A stretch of DNA of 64,000 nucleotides, taken from Dastarcus helophoroides. Lineage: Eukaryota > Arthropoda > Insecta > Coleoptera > Bothrideridae. Below the pieces are notes generated by a model. The model worked only from the letters and a program-made list of their open reading frames with translations, was not told the DNA's origin and did not search any database. Below, in pieces: positions 1 to 11,859 of this stretch. The number at the start of each line of letters is the position of its first letter. Position 1 is the first letter of the stretch. A program made the position numbers and the translations under genes. The stretch is from positions 24,345,302 through 24,409,301 of the forward strand of contig CM053333.1 of NCBI GenBank assembly GCA_028583605.1, written 5' to 3'.

Positions 1-959
1 CAATTTTTTTTCGAAATCTCTTCCTTTTTCTCAAAATTCGACTTTTTCTGGAAAATTTTGACCTTTTTTTTAAAGTTCAGCACTTCTAGAAATTTTCTTG
101 GAATTTTATATCGAAAGTATTTTACGAATTTTCTCACAATTTCGAATTTATCTGAAAATTTGGAGTTATTTTTTAATTCGTCTTGCTCTCGAAATGCAAA
201 TTTATTTTGAAAATTTAGCTTTCTCGGGAAAAATAGACATTTTTTATCGAAATTTCGAGCTGTTCCAGACTTTTTCCATAAAATTCTTCCCAAAAATTAG
301 ACTTTTTTCCTCTTCACAGAAAAGCTTAGACTTTTTTAGAGAACGACAATTTTTTCTAAGCTTCCAGTTAATTTTGACAATTTCTCTTTTCGAAATTTTA
401 CTATATTTAAAAAAATTAAAAATTGTCTAAAAATTTTAGGTTTTTAAATTGTCCTGGGTTTAAATCTGTTGTCGAAATTCTACGGTTTTTTTTTATAAAA
501 TTTTACCCTTTATTGAGAACTTTTCATATTTTTCGAAATGTCTTCCTTTTTTTCAATTTTTTTGAAATCTCTTCCTTTTTCTTAATTTTTTCTAAATCTC
601 TGTTTCTCAAAATTCGGCATTTTCTGGAAATTTCAGCTTTTATTTCGAACTTTGATATTTGTCGTTTCTGTAAATTTAGATTTTTTTTTTCACAGAAAGT
701 AATTCACCTTTTTTCAGGAAATCTCAAGGTTGTCGAAAATTTACAAATAAAAAAGTACAAATCAAGAGAAAAATATTTTTTAGAAATTTCGACTCTCCAA
801 ATTGGTCTTTTTCTAGAAATTTCAAATTGCACGTTTCTTCTCAAACTGTTATTGCAAATGAATCAACAATTTTGGAAAAATACTGTTTGAAATCATAACT
901 TTTTATCAAAATTTAAGTAAAACGTAAAAATTCCTAGAAAAGTATATTTGAAAATTTCG
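1..959. repeat. AT-rich degenerate word repeat (TTTCGAAATTT type)
   Basis: The stretch is built from endlessly varied strings such as TTTTTCTCAAAATTCGAC and GAAATTTTGAC with no fixed period. Phe/Leu/Ile-rich open frames here are by-products of the T-rich strand and are not genes. The same texture recurs across the window on either strand. Confidence 0.7.
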
Positions 960-1059
960 ACTTCTGCTGGTTACTTGTTCAATGAGTGTCTGCGCGTCTG
1001 TTCGCTCTAGCTTTTATTTATTTATTTAGGGGAATTTAAACAGTCTCAATTTTCTTTTA

Positions 1060-1104
1060 AAAGAGCCGCATGCGGCTCGCGAGCCGCCGTTTTGCGACCC
1101 CTAC
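1060..1104. mobile_element. hAT-like terminal sequence (fragment)
   Basis: The sequence holds the GC-rich palindrome GCGGCTCGCGAGCCGC followed by TTTTGCGACCCCTAC. Read in reverse complement this is GTAGGGGTCGCAAAA followed by the palindrome, a layout I know from the ends of hAT/Charlie-type transposons (CAGGGGTCGCAAA-like). The GC content stands out sharply from the AT-rich surroundings. I could not find the other end or an 8-bp target duplication, so this is a fragment or a very short non-autonomous copy. Confidence 0.4.
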
Positions 1105-1882
1105 CTTAGACTTTCAAATATCGCAAAGGTACACACATCATTCTCGTTCTTTATTCGTTTAATTTGACCCCGGCTGCAACTGGGCCAAAGTTGAGAATAC
1201 AAGTTGGCATATTTAATCAAATGATCTCCAATGTATTGAGTAAACCGGAATTGATCTTTGCGCGAAATCAAGCAAGTAACAAAAGAATAGTTTTTACAGT
1301 GATTTGTTTATATGAAATAAACTTGACCTAGGCCTTTAAGCTTAGAAGTTATGACGTTTTTATGGCCGGATTATGGCAAATAAGAGACTACACAATAGGT
1401 TTAGATGAAACTAAAACCTCTTTCAACTGCTGTGTCACATTAAATGTTCAAAAGTACTGAATTGAAAGTGCGATGATATACACCACACATTGTCTAGAGA
1501 GTTGGTGAAACCGTAGTGAAAACCTTCCTAGCCTTGTTAGGTATCCAGCGGCGGACTGACGGTGTTACTGAAACGTTTTAAGTCAATCGCGACACCGATG
1601 ATTTGCTGATTAGATCTCTCATTGACACCGTAGCTACATTCTTGGCATAATAATGTTTAATTCTCCGCTGTTACACTTAATAGCAAAAGTATATCCTATC
1701 GCGAAACCGGAGAACGTCCGTGAATTACTATGCTACTATTTTGAAATTTCCTCTACTAGTTCTACTTAGGAAAACACTTTGCGCTTGAATTGCAGAAGCA
1801 TTCTGAAATATTATTTTGCGATTTATTATTGATACTTTGACACAATTCACGTCTTCCCTACGGTTAAGGCATCTATTATGGT
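1105..1882. other. Gene-free complex sequence
   Basis: Sequence of ordinary complexity, with no ORF of note, no RNA gene and no repeat recognised. It ends at the target duplication of the first HHR-like foldback element. Confidence 0.5.
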
Positions 1883-1893
1883 AAAAAACGCTA

Positions 1894-2104
1894 TAATTTT
1901 GGTGGAACGGACTGGTCCTTGGTTATCTTCACAAATTGAAATACAAATCTTGTCCCCTAAAACCAAGAAAAATTAAAAAACATAACAAACAGAGATACTC
2001 TCTCTGAAGATGATAGCTTGGCTGTCGGAACGCGTTAGAGCAACCTTTGGTGTGTTTTTAATCTTTCATGATTTCAAAGGACAAGATTTGTATTTAAATT
2101 TTTA
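1894..2104 (-). mobile_element. HHR-like foldback element, copy 1 (inverted dimer, tail at left)
   Basis: The element starts with the tail read backwards (TTTTGGTGGAACGGACTGGTCC) and continues through an arm complementary to its other half. An 11-bp direct repeat, AAAAAACGCTA, flanks it (1883-1893 and 2105-2115) and is a good target-site duplication. The plus-strand half at about 2006-2050 has CTGAAGA, a stem-loop, then GGAA where other copies have GAAA, so its ribozyme-like core is damaged. The left arm has lost the equivalent segment. Confidence 0.7.
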
Positions 2105-2115
2105 AAAAAACGCTA

Positions 2116-3580
2116 GAAATAGAGAAATTTTGTTAATGCTTCTGTGATACGGAGAATCTAACCTAATTATATTAGATGTCGTCAAGAGATGTTTGAAAAA
2201 TCGTTTTAACGAACACTAGTGAATGTCAGATTTAAAAAATAAGAATTTTTCTCAGTATTTTTCATACTTTTGTTTCTAAAACTGATAACAGTCAACTAAA
2301 CAGACAACAATTTAGTTAATATGATGTTTTTTTAATAAAACAGCCACTTTGTTTTATTTATTGAATATTGTTTATTAGATATGTGATGGTGAGAAGTGGG
2401 GATGCGCCGTCAACCTAATTGTAACATCCTTTTTTTATGGGGTGGAAGGATATACGATACAAAACAATTTCACTGTAAAGTCTGGCACCAAAAATTTGAT
2501 AAAGGTGCGTGGCTCCACTAACTCTCCCCCACTGCTCGCCATCACGTATCTGTTGTATAATGTGCATTTTTGTATGAATGTGGAAATCAAGTTTAAAGAA
2601 ATGAGTGAAAACGGGGCGGTTCAGAAATTCTCATTTAAAATTTTAAACTTTCTTAATTATCGAATTCATTTCGAGTGATTTATCAATTTTGAATCTCTAC
2701 AAAAAACACTAGAGTGTTTGTGAAAAATTAATTTCAGCAATAGTGATTTGCTGATTTATGTGGCGTCATTTATTCAATTAGGAATTTCTTACATTATATC
2801 GAAATCGATTTTATGGTGAGTTACATAAAAAAGCGTGTTTATATAATGTGAAACTAACAAAATCTCTAGACTGTGACCTTACATTCATAAACCGAATTTC
2901 GGCGATTTTTCTTTTGTGGGTCTGTGGTAAATAAATCGTCTCGCTCAATGTCTCTATAAATTACCTGGATTTGCAGCAGGTCGCTTTGCTTGTCATTCTT
3001 GGAGCATTCTCATATTATTTCGAAATACTAGCGTAAAATTCCCGAATGGAATTCTCTGGACGATCTAATCTAAATTCATAACTTTGATACTGTTTCATTT
3101 CTTTTTAGATTGCCTAAACCCTAAGATTGATCACACGTAAAATGTTTCGGAAATTCAACATGTAATTGATTAGTCTGATGTATTTGATAGCTCTTCCTTT
3201 TTTATTATTTTTTGGTGCTATGGTGCCTTGATGTGCACGAATCAAGTATAACGCTCAAGTTAGGCGAGCTGTCAAAAGCTGCATTTATCTCGAATTAATC
3301 TTCTAAGCCCTCTTATGACAGCACTGACTTAAACTTTAATAATTACAAATATTTTTTATTGAACGATTTGAAGGCCGCGTTATTAGGAAATACTTGGATT
3401 TATTTTAACACGACCAATCTGGATTAATTACAATTTTAATAAAAGTTTCACCTCTAATATATTTCCAAAAGATTATCGCCATTAGACACCTTCGAGACCG
3501 CCAAAATATGTCCGCATATCGGAGGTATCCGTTCATGAGACATGGTAACCGCAATTTGTTTGCTTACTTATTATTTCTGT
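2116..3580. other. Gene-free complex AT-rich sequence
   Basis: No convincing gene is present. Small ORFs (78 codons at 2442-2678 and 76 codons at 3508-3738) have no recognisable motif and no coding-like composition. The second runs into the low-complexity repeat that begins at about 3590. Confidence 0.5.
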
Positions 3581-3589
3581 TTTTTCAGA

Positions 3590-4830
3590 TATTAGATATC
3601 AGAAATGTCTTGAAACTTGGAATTTCTTTTTTTTACTTTATGTTCAAATTTCGTGATTTAAAGTTTAAAGAAGTTCGAAGAAAACTCGAAATTTCGATAA
3701 AGAAGACGAAATTTCAAGTTAATAGTCGAAACTTTTAACGTTAAGAAATAAAATTGCACACTTTAAAATCAAACTTTTGTGAAAAGAGTAAACATTGTGA
3801 AACTTCTAAAAACGTGTAAAAAGAGTCAAAATGTTAAAAAGAGACTGATACAAGTTCAATCTGAAATTTTCAATTTTTTCCCTCAAAACTTCGAATGTTT
3901 GAATCAAAATTTTTATAAAACGATCAATATTACAAAATTTCTGTTGTTTTTTTAATATATCTTCACAGTTTTCAAAATTTCAAGATAAATTTTAACATTT
4001 CTATTTGTTTTTTTAAGTGTGACTCAGGTCGAAAATTTGTGATTAAAATCCAAATCCAGAAAAAATGCTGAAGGACGATTATTGGAGTTTTCTAAAAAAT
4101 GTTTTTCAGATATTTGGCCTTTAAAGTTGAAATGTTACCTCAAAAAGAACATTAAAATATGTTCTCTGGAAATTTTTATTTTAATTAAAGCATCAATTAA
4201 TAAACTGAAGCGAAAATTTTGGAATCTAAAATTGAACTTTCAAAATTTTTCTCTAAACTAGAATTTAAGTTTCAGTGTTGAGGACAAACTCGAAATTTTG
4301 GGAATTTTTTAAGATAGATGAAACTTTTTTCAAAATTATCACTTTTTCATTTGGAATTAGGATTTATTTATTCAAAAATTTGATATTTTTATTTTAAACT
4401 TCGATTTTGAACTAAAATTTATAAAAAAATTTAAGATTTCAAGCTTAAACTTCAAACCGAAAACAAAAATTCAAACTTCGAGAGAAAATTCATAAAAAAG
4501 AAATTCGAGTTTTGACACCGAAAGTTGAGAAAATCTTGGAAGTGGAAATATTTATGAGCTTGAAAATTTCAAGTTTTTATGAAAAATCAAGTGGAAGTTT
4601 TGTTAATTTTCAAATTACATTAGTTTTTTTTCCATAGTTTTCGTTTTGATTAGAAATTTAGTTTTTTTATTTTTAATTGAAATTTTCCTGTTCGAGTTAA
4701 AATTCAAATTAAAAAAATTAAAACGTCAAATTGAAAATTCCTAGAAAAACTGGATTGCTTAAAATTCAAAGTTTGGAAAAAAACTCGAAATTTAGCTGCA
4801 AAATAAGACTATTTCTAATTCCTGCTCATT
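3590..4830. repeat. AT-rich degenerate word repeat
   Basis: Low-complexity strings such as GAAATTTTGGGAATTTTT and CAAAATTTCAAG, on both strands, without a clear period. I see no gene. Confidence 0.65.
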
Positions 4831-4949
4831 TATTTTAAAATAAAACATATTTAACTACTTCATTCTTCAAGTGAAGCTTCGATGGAAAACTATTAACGTT
4901 GAAGATAACCTTTGGCAAATTTACTTTTTCCTTTCGATATTTTTGAGTG

Positions 4950-5194
4950 GAATATCCTGTCAATGCAACCTTGCGTATAATTTTGTGGTGTCCAGTTAAG
5001 AGAAAACATTGGCATATTGTGTGTAGAAATATGTGTTCGCGTCCGCCTAACAGAGAGTCCACCCAACAGAGAGTCCGCTCAACAGAGCATCTTTTGTATG
5101 AAATTTTCTATGATATGATTCCGGACTATGAAAAACTGTCCGCTTAATAGAGGTGTCCGTTAATTAAAGATATCCGCTAAGGGAGATTTCACTG
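4950..5194 (+). mobile_element. Pogo/Tigger-like transposon end (fragment)
   Basis: The right end reads GGGAGATTTCACTG followed by TA, matching the CAGTGAAATCTCCC style of pogo/Tigger terminal repeats with a TA target. Inside are repeated sub-terminal words of about 16 bp of the form GTCCGC(T/C)TAACAGAG, seen at about 5040-5085 (three in a row), 5131-5150 and 5170-5180. The opposite terminal repeat was not found, so the left border is uncertain. It abuts the next MITE only 60 bp away. Confidence 0.5.
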
Positions 5195-5679
5195 TATTTA
5201 ACTTAACAGGTTCTATTATTTTAATCAAATCAATAAAATACAAAAATGCAATTACACTGAAACCTCCCAATAGCGAATTCCGAAATTCTAAAAAAAAATC
5301 GTTAGAGGGGTTTTCTTTATAGGAAGGTAGCATTTAAAATACACAAATCATATGTAAAAGTTCATATGCTTGCAGGGATTCCAAATTTGTTGACGATGTC
5401 CCTGACAATAACACTATTAACCAGTTGAACTTTTGAGCGTTAAAGCTTTTTTCATCGAAATTTTTTTGCAATTTTATTTTTCATACTCTTCTGACACAAG
5501 AAATCAGCTCAAAAAAAAAATCTTTGTGCTAACAGGCAACCAAAGTCGTTAGCATGGCGTATCCCAAAAATTAGGAATTTTGTCTAAAACTAGTACAATT
5601 AAAAGCTAATTAAACCTTGGAAACTCGTTAGTATGGCTAGATAGCCATACTTTGAGATCATACTTTTGAGATCAAAAAG

Positions 5680-5948
5680 TTTTTTTTATTTTGGTGAAAC
5701 GGACTGGTCCTTGGTTACCTTCAAAAATTAAAATACAAATCTTGTCCCCTGAAACCAAGAAAGATTAAAAAACACAACAGAGGTTGCTCTAATGCGTTTC
5801 GATAGCCAAACTATCATCTTCAGAGAGATACTCTGAATACTCTGAGATCCCTCTAAAGATAAAAGCTTGGCTATCGAAACGCGTTATAGCAACCTCTGTT
5901 GTGTTTTTTAATCTTTCTTGGTTTCAGGGGATAAGATTTGTATTTCAG
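5680..5948 (-). mobile_element. HHR-like foldback element, copy 2 (full inverted dimer)
   Basis: This is the longest copy of the family. A poly-T/GGTGAAACGGACTGG end is followed by one arm, a junction around GAGAGATACTC, and the complementary arm, so the RNA would fold into one long hairpin. On the minus strand, CTGAAGA (5823-5817), a GATAG/CTATC stem, GAAA (5800-5797) and AGAG (5790-5787) form an intact hammerhead-like core. In the plus-strand arm the core has a G-to-A change (CTAAAGA). It is nested in a MITE. Confidence 0.7.
5787..5827 (-). ncRNA. Hammerhead-ribozyme-like motif in copy 2
   Basis: On the minus strand: CTCT, CTGAAGA, T, GATAG-TTTGG-CTATC, GAAA, CGCATT, AGAG. Both catalytic boxes and stem I are perfect and stem II is intact. 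This is the sense orientation relative to the A-rich tail of the element. Confidence 0.4.
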
Positions 5949-6138
5949 TCCCAAAAAATAAAAACTGTTGAAGCCTTGGAAAAATCTTGGTTCAAAAATT
6001 CGCTGTATGGATTTATTGTGTTTGTAAAATTGAGGTAATTTTATGTGTAACTTGCTTAAAATACTGTGTTCCACGAAAAGGTTTGTTATATAAAGGAATT
6101 CAGTATATGCAGGTTCGTTATAGGGGGGTTTAACTGTA

Positions 6139-6400
6139 TTTTGTAACGTATTTGCCTAATTTAAATTGACTGGCAAGCAGCCATTGCGATGCTCCGGGCG
6201 GGTAGATATTTGCGAGGCGCTTCTCTTTCTGAAATTAGTTTTAAAATAACCGTAACTAGAATAGGGCAGGGTAGGGCGCTTGCCCCCTCCCTTTGGCTTA
6301 TGCAGTTAAACGAAAATTTATATTCAACTGAGAAGACTTTCTCTAAAAAATTGTCATTCGACAAAATTCATCCTTCTTTAGGCTATTGACATTTTATCGA
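6139..6400. other. Gene-free, slightly GC-richer block
   Basis: A moderately GC-rich stretch (about 6170-6300) with overlapping short ORFs on both strands, none with a recognisable domain. The words GGGCAGGGTAGGGCGCTTGCC and CCCCTCCCT look transposon-like but cannot be assigned. Confidence 0.35.
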
Positions 6401-6956
6401 AATTTCGACTTATTTCTCAAAATTCGTCTTGTTTCATAAATTTATTTCGAAATTAATTTCTTTCGAGGTTTCGAATTTATCCCTAAAATTCGATTTCTTT
6501 CATCAGAATCCGACTTCAGACAAAATTTCGAATTTTTATCTCCAAATGCATCGTTCCATTTTTCGAAATTCTACCATTTCTCAAAATTCGTTCTTTCCGG
6601 AAACCAACTTTTGTTTAAATATTGATTTTCTAAAAATTTTAACTTGTTTATCAAGATCTTTGCTTAAAATTTGATCGATTTGTTGATAAAAAATATTTAT
6701 TTGGAAATTTTTATAATGACGTTTTTGGAAATTTTATAGAAAGACACAAATTCCGAGAAAATTTTCCCTAGAATGGTTTATAACTGAAATACAACTTGTT
6801 TCTCAAAATTTCGACGTTTACCTTAATATTAGTCATTTTCTGACTTCGTGTGTGACAGACCAGGGCGCATATCTGCCTCTGATCGGTCAAGAAAACATTC
6901 TAGAAATTACAATTTTCTCAAAATTTGTCCTTTTTCCAAAATTTCGACAAATTTTG
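6401..6956. repeat. AT-rich degenerate word repeat
   Basis: TTTCGAAATTC-type low-complexity sequence with no gene. Confidence 0.6.
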
Positions 6957-6957
6957 A

Positions 6958-6989
<32 letters not shown>

Positions 6990-7044
6990 ATCTCTCTCTC
7001 TCTCTCTTCTCTCCCCCTCTCTCTCTCTTTCTCTCTCTCTCTCC

Positions 7045-7084
<40 letters not shown>
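6957..7084 (+). repeat. (CT)n microsatellite
   Basis: Nearly pure CT dinucleotides with a short C run at about 7043-7054 and occasional A interruptions. ORFs of Ser/Leu/Pro in two frames arise only from this repeat. Confidence 0.95.
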
Positions 7085-7090
<6 letters not shown>

Positions 7091-8340
7091 TTTCGAGTGT
7101 TTAATAAATTTCGACTTTTTTCTCAAAATGTCGAACTTTTTTTGTTTTTCAAGGGAAATAAAACGAAATTTCCAAAAAAACGAATCAAAAAAATCTAACC
7201 TTGGATATTTTTCTCAAAATCCGCATCTTTTCGAAAATTTTTAATTTATCCTAAGACCCCATTCTATATGTTCCCGGAAATCTGAATATTTTTTTTGGAA
7301 ATTTGTACCATTCTTAAAATTTTGTTTTTTTTCAAAATTCTTTTTTTCTCATAAACGGCTATTCTCAAAATTGTACTTTTTCTTAAAGTTTGAGTTTTTT
7401 CTGGAAAATTTCGATCTTTAATGCTTCGTTTGGTAGTTTTTCTAGAAATGTCAACTGTTTTCAGAGATTTCGTTTTTTTTTAATTTTCTTTATTTTTAAA
7501 TAAAATGATGTTAACACATTAGGTTTTTCTGAAGGTTTTGATCTTTTAGAATTTGTTTGTTAAGAAATTTTGACAGGTTTTTTTGAAATTTGTCTTTTTC
7601 TTGATATTTTTATATCAAAATTCGGCATTCAATTTTGTTAAAAAATTTTGACTTTTTCTCTTAAACTTGGTTGAAATTCGTCTTTTTCGAAATTTCGACT
7701 TTAATTTCAAAATTCTACTTTTTGGACTCTTGTTTTGGAAATCTTTTTTTTATCAAAATTCCACCACTTTTTTGAATATTTGACTTTTTAAATTTTGACT
7801 CTAGAATTTTAAAGTTTATATTTCGCCTTATTTTCGAAATTTTAACTTTATTTCAAAATGCGATGTTTTAGTTTCGGGAACTTTCTGGACTTTTTCCTCG
7901 AACTTGGCTTTTCCTTTAAATTACAATTTTCCTAAAATTCGTCTGTGTTCTCTAAATAAGATCGACATATTATGAAAAATTGAGGAATATTGAGAAAAAT
8001 ATTTTTGGATAACTTCGAGAAAAGCATTTCTTGTACTTCAATTTCTTTATTGAAATTAAAATATTATGTCAAAATTAGAATATTAAAGTAAAAATTTCGA
8101 AAAAAGTGTTCTTGGAAATTTAGAATTTTTTCACAATATTTGACCTTTGGAATTTTTAGAATTTTCAGCAAGGTTCGGTTTTTATTTTAGATTTAATTTT
8201 CAGACTGGTTTCGCAAAGTTTGGCTCTATTTTCAAAGTTCAAAATTAATCTGACAATTTGATTCCTCAGTTCATGTAGCTAAATGAAAATATACATATAC
8301 CCAACCGGAACGTTTTCAGGTTTTCTTTTTTTTAAGCAAT
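7085..8340. repeat. AT-rich degenerate word repeat
   Basis: Strings of TTTTTCGAAATTTTGAC and variants without a fixed period. I see no gene. Confidence 0.65.
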
Positions 8341-8504
8341 TTTTCAAAATGATTCTTGCCCCTCCCTGAACGAAATCCTGCCTACGCCCATAAGTTTTAA
8401 TGATGATGCTTGACGATAAACGCCAAGTTATAAATATAAATAAATTTAGACTTTTAAAATTGTTTATTGGAAATTAAAAAAGATTAATAAAGACAAAGAT
8501 AAAT

Positions 8505-8728
8505 TATTAATCATGATAAGTTGATCGAAATACAAATCTTGTCCCCTGAAACCAAGAAAGATTAAAAAACACAACAAAGGTTACTGGCTAACGCGTTTCG
8601 ACAGCCTATGACAGCTATGATCTTCAGAGAGATACTCTCTGAAGATGTTAGCTTGCTTGGTTTCAGGGGACAAGATTTGTATTTCAATTTTTGAAGATAA
8701 CCAAGGACCAGTCCGTTCCACAAAAAAA
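8505..8728 (+). mobile_element. HHR-like foldback element, copy 3 (inverted dimer, tail at right)
   Basis: This copy is oriented opposite to copies 1, 2 and 4, ending in GACCAGTCCGTTCCAC plus an A-run. The left arm begins at GAAATACAAATC (8527) after about 22 bp of non-family sequence. A 10-bp direct repeat AAAGATAAAT (8495-8504 and 8729-8738) is a candidate target duplication if those 22 bp belong to the insertion. The right arm has a deletion that removes the second stem-loop. The minus-strand arm keeps CTGAAGA, a stem-loop and GAAA. Confidence 0.65.
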
Positions 8729-8738
8729 AAAGATAAAT

Positions 8739-9150
8739 CAAGGTGTCTTAAAAGAATGAGGGATTTAGAAATGATGACGGCTGCTCTAAAATAAAAGCAT
8801 AACCCGACGATGTTGACAGGTGACATGAAACAAGGGAAATCCCCGAATCGTAAAATGGGGGACTACCAGGTTTTGTTTAGCCTTTGCAGTTGGCAGCACC
8901 TGTGGCACTAGTACGAAATTTAGTCACTGTGAAAGAGAAAGAAAGAAACCTTCATTGGAGCAAATGAGACAGATATCAGCGAGTTTTAAAATGCGCGGCG
9001 TAAGGCGCGAAATTCAAATGAACATTAGAATTCGTACTATTGTGCGAAGCCCCGATCGGTTGCCCTGCTCGCCACTCCCAAAGGCCGCCCTTGCTGGCAA
9101 GGTATCTTGCTAAGAATCTTCGAGAAAAATCACCTAATTTACACAAAATT
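8739..9150. other. Gene-free, GC-richer complex sequence
   Basis: A block of higher complexity and GC (especially 8990-9110), unlike the flanking low-complexity DNA. No ORF of note, no tRNA and no known element end recognised. It may be an old insertion. Confidence 0.3.
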
Positions 9151-9690
9151 GTTTTTTAAATTAAAATTAAAAAAAAATTGTGAAAAGTCAAAATTTTATA
9201 ACTTCTAATTTTCTATATTTTCTGTAACTTTACGAAGTTATGCTAATTTCATTAGTTTTTTTTATTGGCTCTTTCTTCGCCAGTTGCTTCTTTCACATAT
9301 CCAGATTTTCAGTAACCTTTTGGTCAGGATTTTTTATTTTTTACAGTAATAATTTTGAGGAAAAAATTGGAAAAGCAATTTTGAATTTTTGGAAAAAAGT
9401 GAGTATGTAAAAAAAAGTATCGACGCTTTCAGAAAAACTCAAAACCTATAAAAACATCAATTGAAATTCCGAGAATGAGTTGACCTTTTGCAAGTGAATT
9501 GTATACTTACCTAAAGTATTATTTCTTAAAATATTAACTCTTCTCTAAAAAATTTCAATTTTTTTTCCGCACAATTTTCCTTTTTTTTCTAGATCACGGT
9601 TGGTATACATTTCCAATTTTCCAAATTTTTTTCGTAATTTCGACTTGTCCCTACAATTTTTTTATGGACATTTTGGGCTATTTAATTTAA
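9151..9690. repeat. AT-rich degenerate word repeat
   Basis: Low-complexity A/T strings with scattered TTTCGAC words. No gene seen. Confidence 0.55.
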
Positions 9691-9693
9691 ATA

Positions 9694-10310
9694 CAGTCAA
9701 ACCTCCCTATAACGAACCTCCATATTTATCTATATAACGAATTTTTTCAGGGAACGTAGCATTTTAAGCAAATTTATATGTAATAATACCTCCATTTAAG
9801 GAACAGGGTACTTCCTTACAACAAATTTTTGAATCAAGATGTTTCAAGGTTTAATTAGTTTTAAAAATGGCCTTCCGCTCAGAGAAAGTTCTTAATACCT
9901 CATGCTAATGATATTCCAAACTTTGATTCGTTTATAATGGCACCTTGTCGAAAATAAGTAAATACTCAATTTTTGGGATACCCCATGCTAATGACTTTGT
10001 TTTCCTGCTAGTAAAAGGGGGTTTACAGTTTGAGAACACATCTGAACTTGTTTTCAATGCGTTAAATAAGTGCGAAGTATTTTTTGAACAGCAAACATTT
10101 TCTAAATTCTCTCTTTAAACATAAATAACAGATTTTTGTAATTAAATTTAATTTATCTACATATTTTTGTTTACATATTTTTTAATAAATGTGTACTATA
10201 AAATTTTACATGTGATTTGTGCATTTTTAATGTTACCTCTCTATAACGAAAACCTCTCTATAGCGATTTTTTTGTAGGATCTTGGAATTCTCTATAGGGA
10301 GGTTTGACTG
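9694..10310. mobile_element. Pogo/Tigger-like MITE, copy B (617 bp, intact ends)
   Basis: The left end CAGTCAAACCTCCCTATA and right end TATAGGGAGGTTTGACTG are perfect 18-bp inverted repeats, each next to TA. This is the TA-target style of pogo/Tigger (Tc1-mariner superfamily) elements. There is no transposase ORF, so it depended on another element. Its left sub-terminal sequence corresponds to the right end of copy C, so B is inverted relative to A and C. It lacks the nested foldback insertion and shows the unoccupied state. Confidence 0.8.
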
Positions 10311-10312
10311 TA

Positions 10313-11730
10313 TTTTCTTGACTGTTATTTCTCAAAATTTCAACTCGTTTCAAAAAAATGGTATAGACATTTTTCATTTATGTAAATTATTTTTCAAAGT
10401 CTAGAAAGTGAGTAAAACAAACTCACTAGATTACTTTGGTCCCTTTCGATCGTGTGGCTAACTTATGAAATGCCATATCTAAAATAAATTAAATATGAAT
10501 TAAACGTTCTCCAATAATCGTGCTAAATGCTTGGAATTTTAAGTAATTCCCATCAAAGGTTTTATCCGAAATGCTAACTGAAGATCTTGTAGTATATTAA
10601 CAATTTATGTTAATTTTAATCAAAACAAAAATGACTGTATACTTAACAATACGTCAGATAGAATATTTTAACTCATCGACCATTTAAATATCTTAAATAT
10701 TTAAATAAATTTCGTCAAATTCCTATTATATAATGCAGATTAAAAACCTATGACCTTTAATGTTGTCTGTTTGATTTAAAAGTGTGACACGAGCGTTGCA
10801 TAAATTAAATCTTCAGGCTGATATGCACTAAGCGTTGCACCATTACAAAATTGTAACGATTTTGAAAATATTGAAAAATATTTTTTTAAATAATATTACA
10901 TAACTGAATGATGCCATCATGCCGGAACAAGCGAAATTTTAACGTAAGCAACGAATTAAAAACCACGCGTGCCGAGTCGTAAACACCGTTTTCAGGAGGC
11001 GTTTAAATTTTAATAGATGTCAGGTTGAATCTACCGTTAATAAATTCTATTCATTATAGGATTATAATTAGAGAATATTAAATTTAATTTCTCTTCATTG
11101 AACTGAATAATTCCTTAACGAATTTTGTTTATTTTGGGCACTCTTCGTGCCTAATTAATTGTTTTAAGTTGAATTTACTAGTTTGAGATAAGTTAAAGGA
11201 CTAAACTAGGTTTTCATTTTTATTGTTGACTGTAAAACTAGAGGGAAGTCTTTGATTAGCTGCCTAGGATTTAAATTGGTAAAAATCTTTCCTGTTTGAA
11301 ACGAAACTACGTATTTTCAGGTTTGTAATTACCAGCAGGTTTCTGAAATGTTTGCATTTTCTCTGGATTTTTAGACATCAATGTGGGTTAAACAAAACGC
11401 AATTAAGTCGGAATTATATTGTCCATAAAATAAAGTGAAAGTTGGCAGAAACAAAGATATCGTTTAATTATATGGAAGTAATATTCACTGGGTACAGATT
11501 TGCCTTCAACATTACAATGCGTTCAGCTTCCTATTGGTTTGGGAGCAAATTCTGACCCCTAATAGGCACCAGATTGATCATAATCATTAACTATTAATCT
11601 TAAATGAAAAAGGAAATATTAATATCGAAGTGAAAGACAGTCTTATAAATGCAAGGTGGATTAACTTCACTGGTCCTTAGGTACAATTTAAACTAATTAC
11701 TCCATTTTATTATAACCCAATTAGTAAATA
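10313..11730. other. Gene-free complex AT-rich sequence
   Basis: No ORF above background and no recognised repeat family. Composition is ordinary. Confidence 0.5.
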
Positions 11731-11736
11731 AAATGA

Positions 11737-11782
11737 TATCTAAAGCGAAAAGGTTTAAAAAATAACCTTTTCGCTTTAGATA
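11737..11782. other. Perfect 19-bp inverted repeat (hairpin)
   Basis: TATCTAAAGCGAAAAGGTT (11737-11755) is followed by an 8-nt spacer and its exact reverse complement (11764-11782). It may be the core of a small foldback element or a transcript hairpin. No flanking target duplication is obvious. Confidence 0.8.
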
Positions 11783-11859
11783 GCATTCTCTTCTTGCTTT
11801 CTACAACTGAAGCAATGTCTTCAGTTACAGAAAGTTGCCGACCGAATTATCATAAACTC

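Larger units (their letters stand above)
5255..6136. mobile_element. Pogo/Tigger-like MITE, copy A, with nested insertion
   Basis: The terminal inverted repeats are CACTGAAACCTCCC at the left and GGGGGGTTTAACTG at the right, both next to TA. Internal segments match the copies at 9694-10310 and 12876-13639, including the words TTAGCATGG and TATCCCAAAAATTA. There is no transposase ORF, so it is non-autonomous. An HHR-like foldback element at 5680-5948 interrupts it just after a TTAGTATGG motif, almost exactly where copy C is interrupted. Confidence 0.65.

Noticed and set aside
98..890. Two plus-strand ORFs of 110 and 155 codons at the window start
   Set aside because: Phe/Leu/Ile/Arg/Ser composition comes from TTTCGA words. 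There is no signal, domain or splice context.
8340..8395. Possible transposon end (CCCCTCCCTGAACG... CTACGCCCATAAG)
   Set aside because: The wording resembles ends of some insect transposons, but no inverted partner or target duplication was found.
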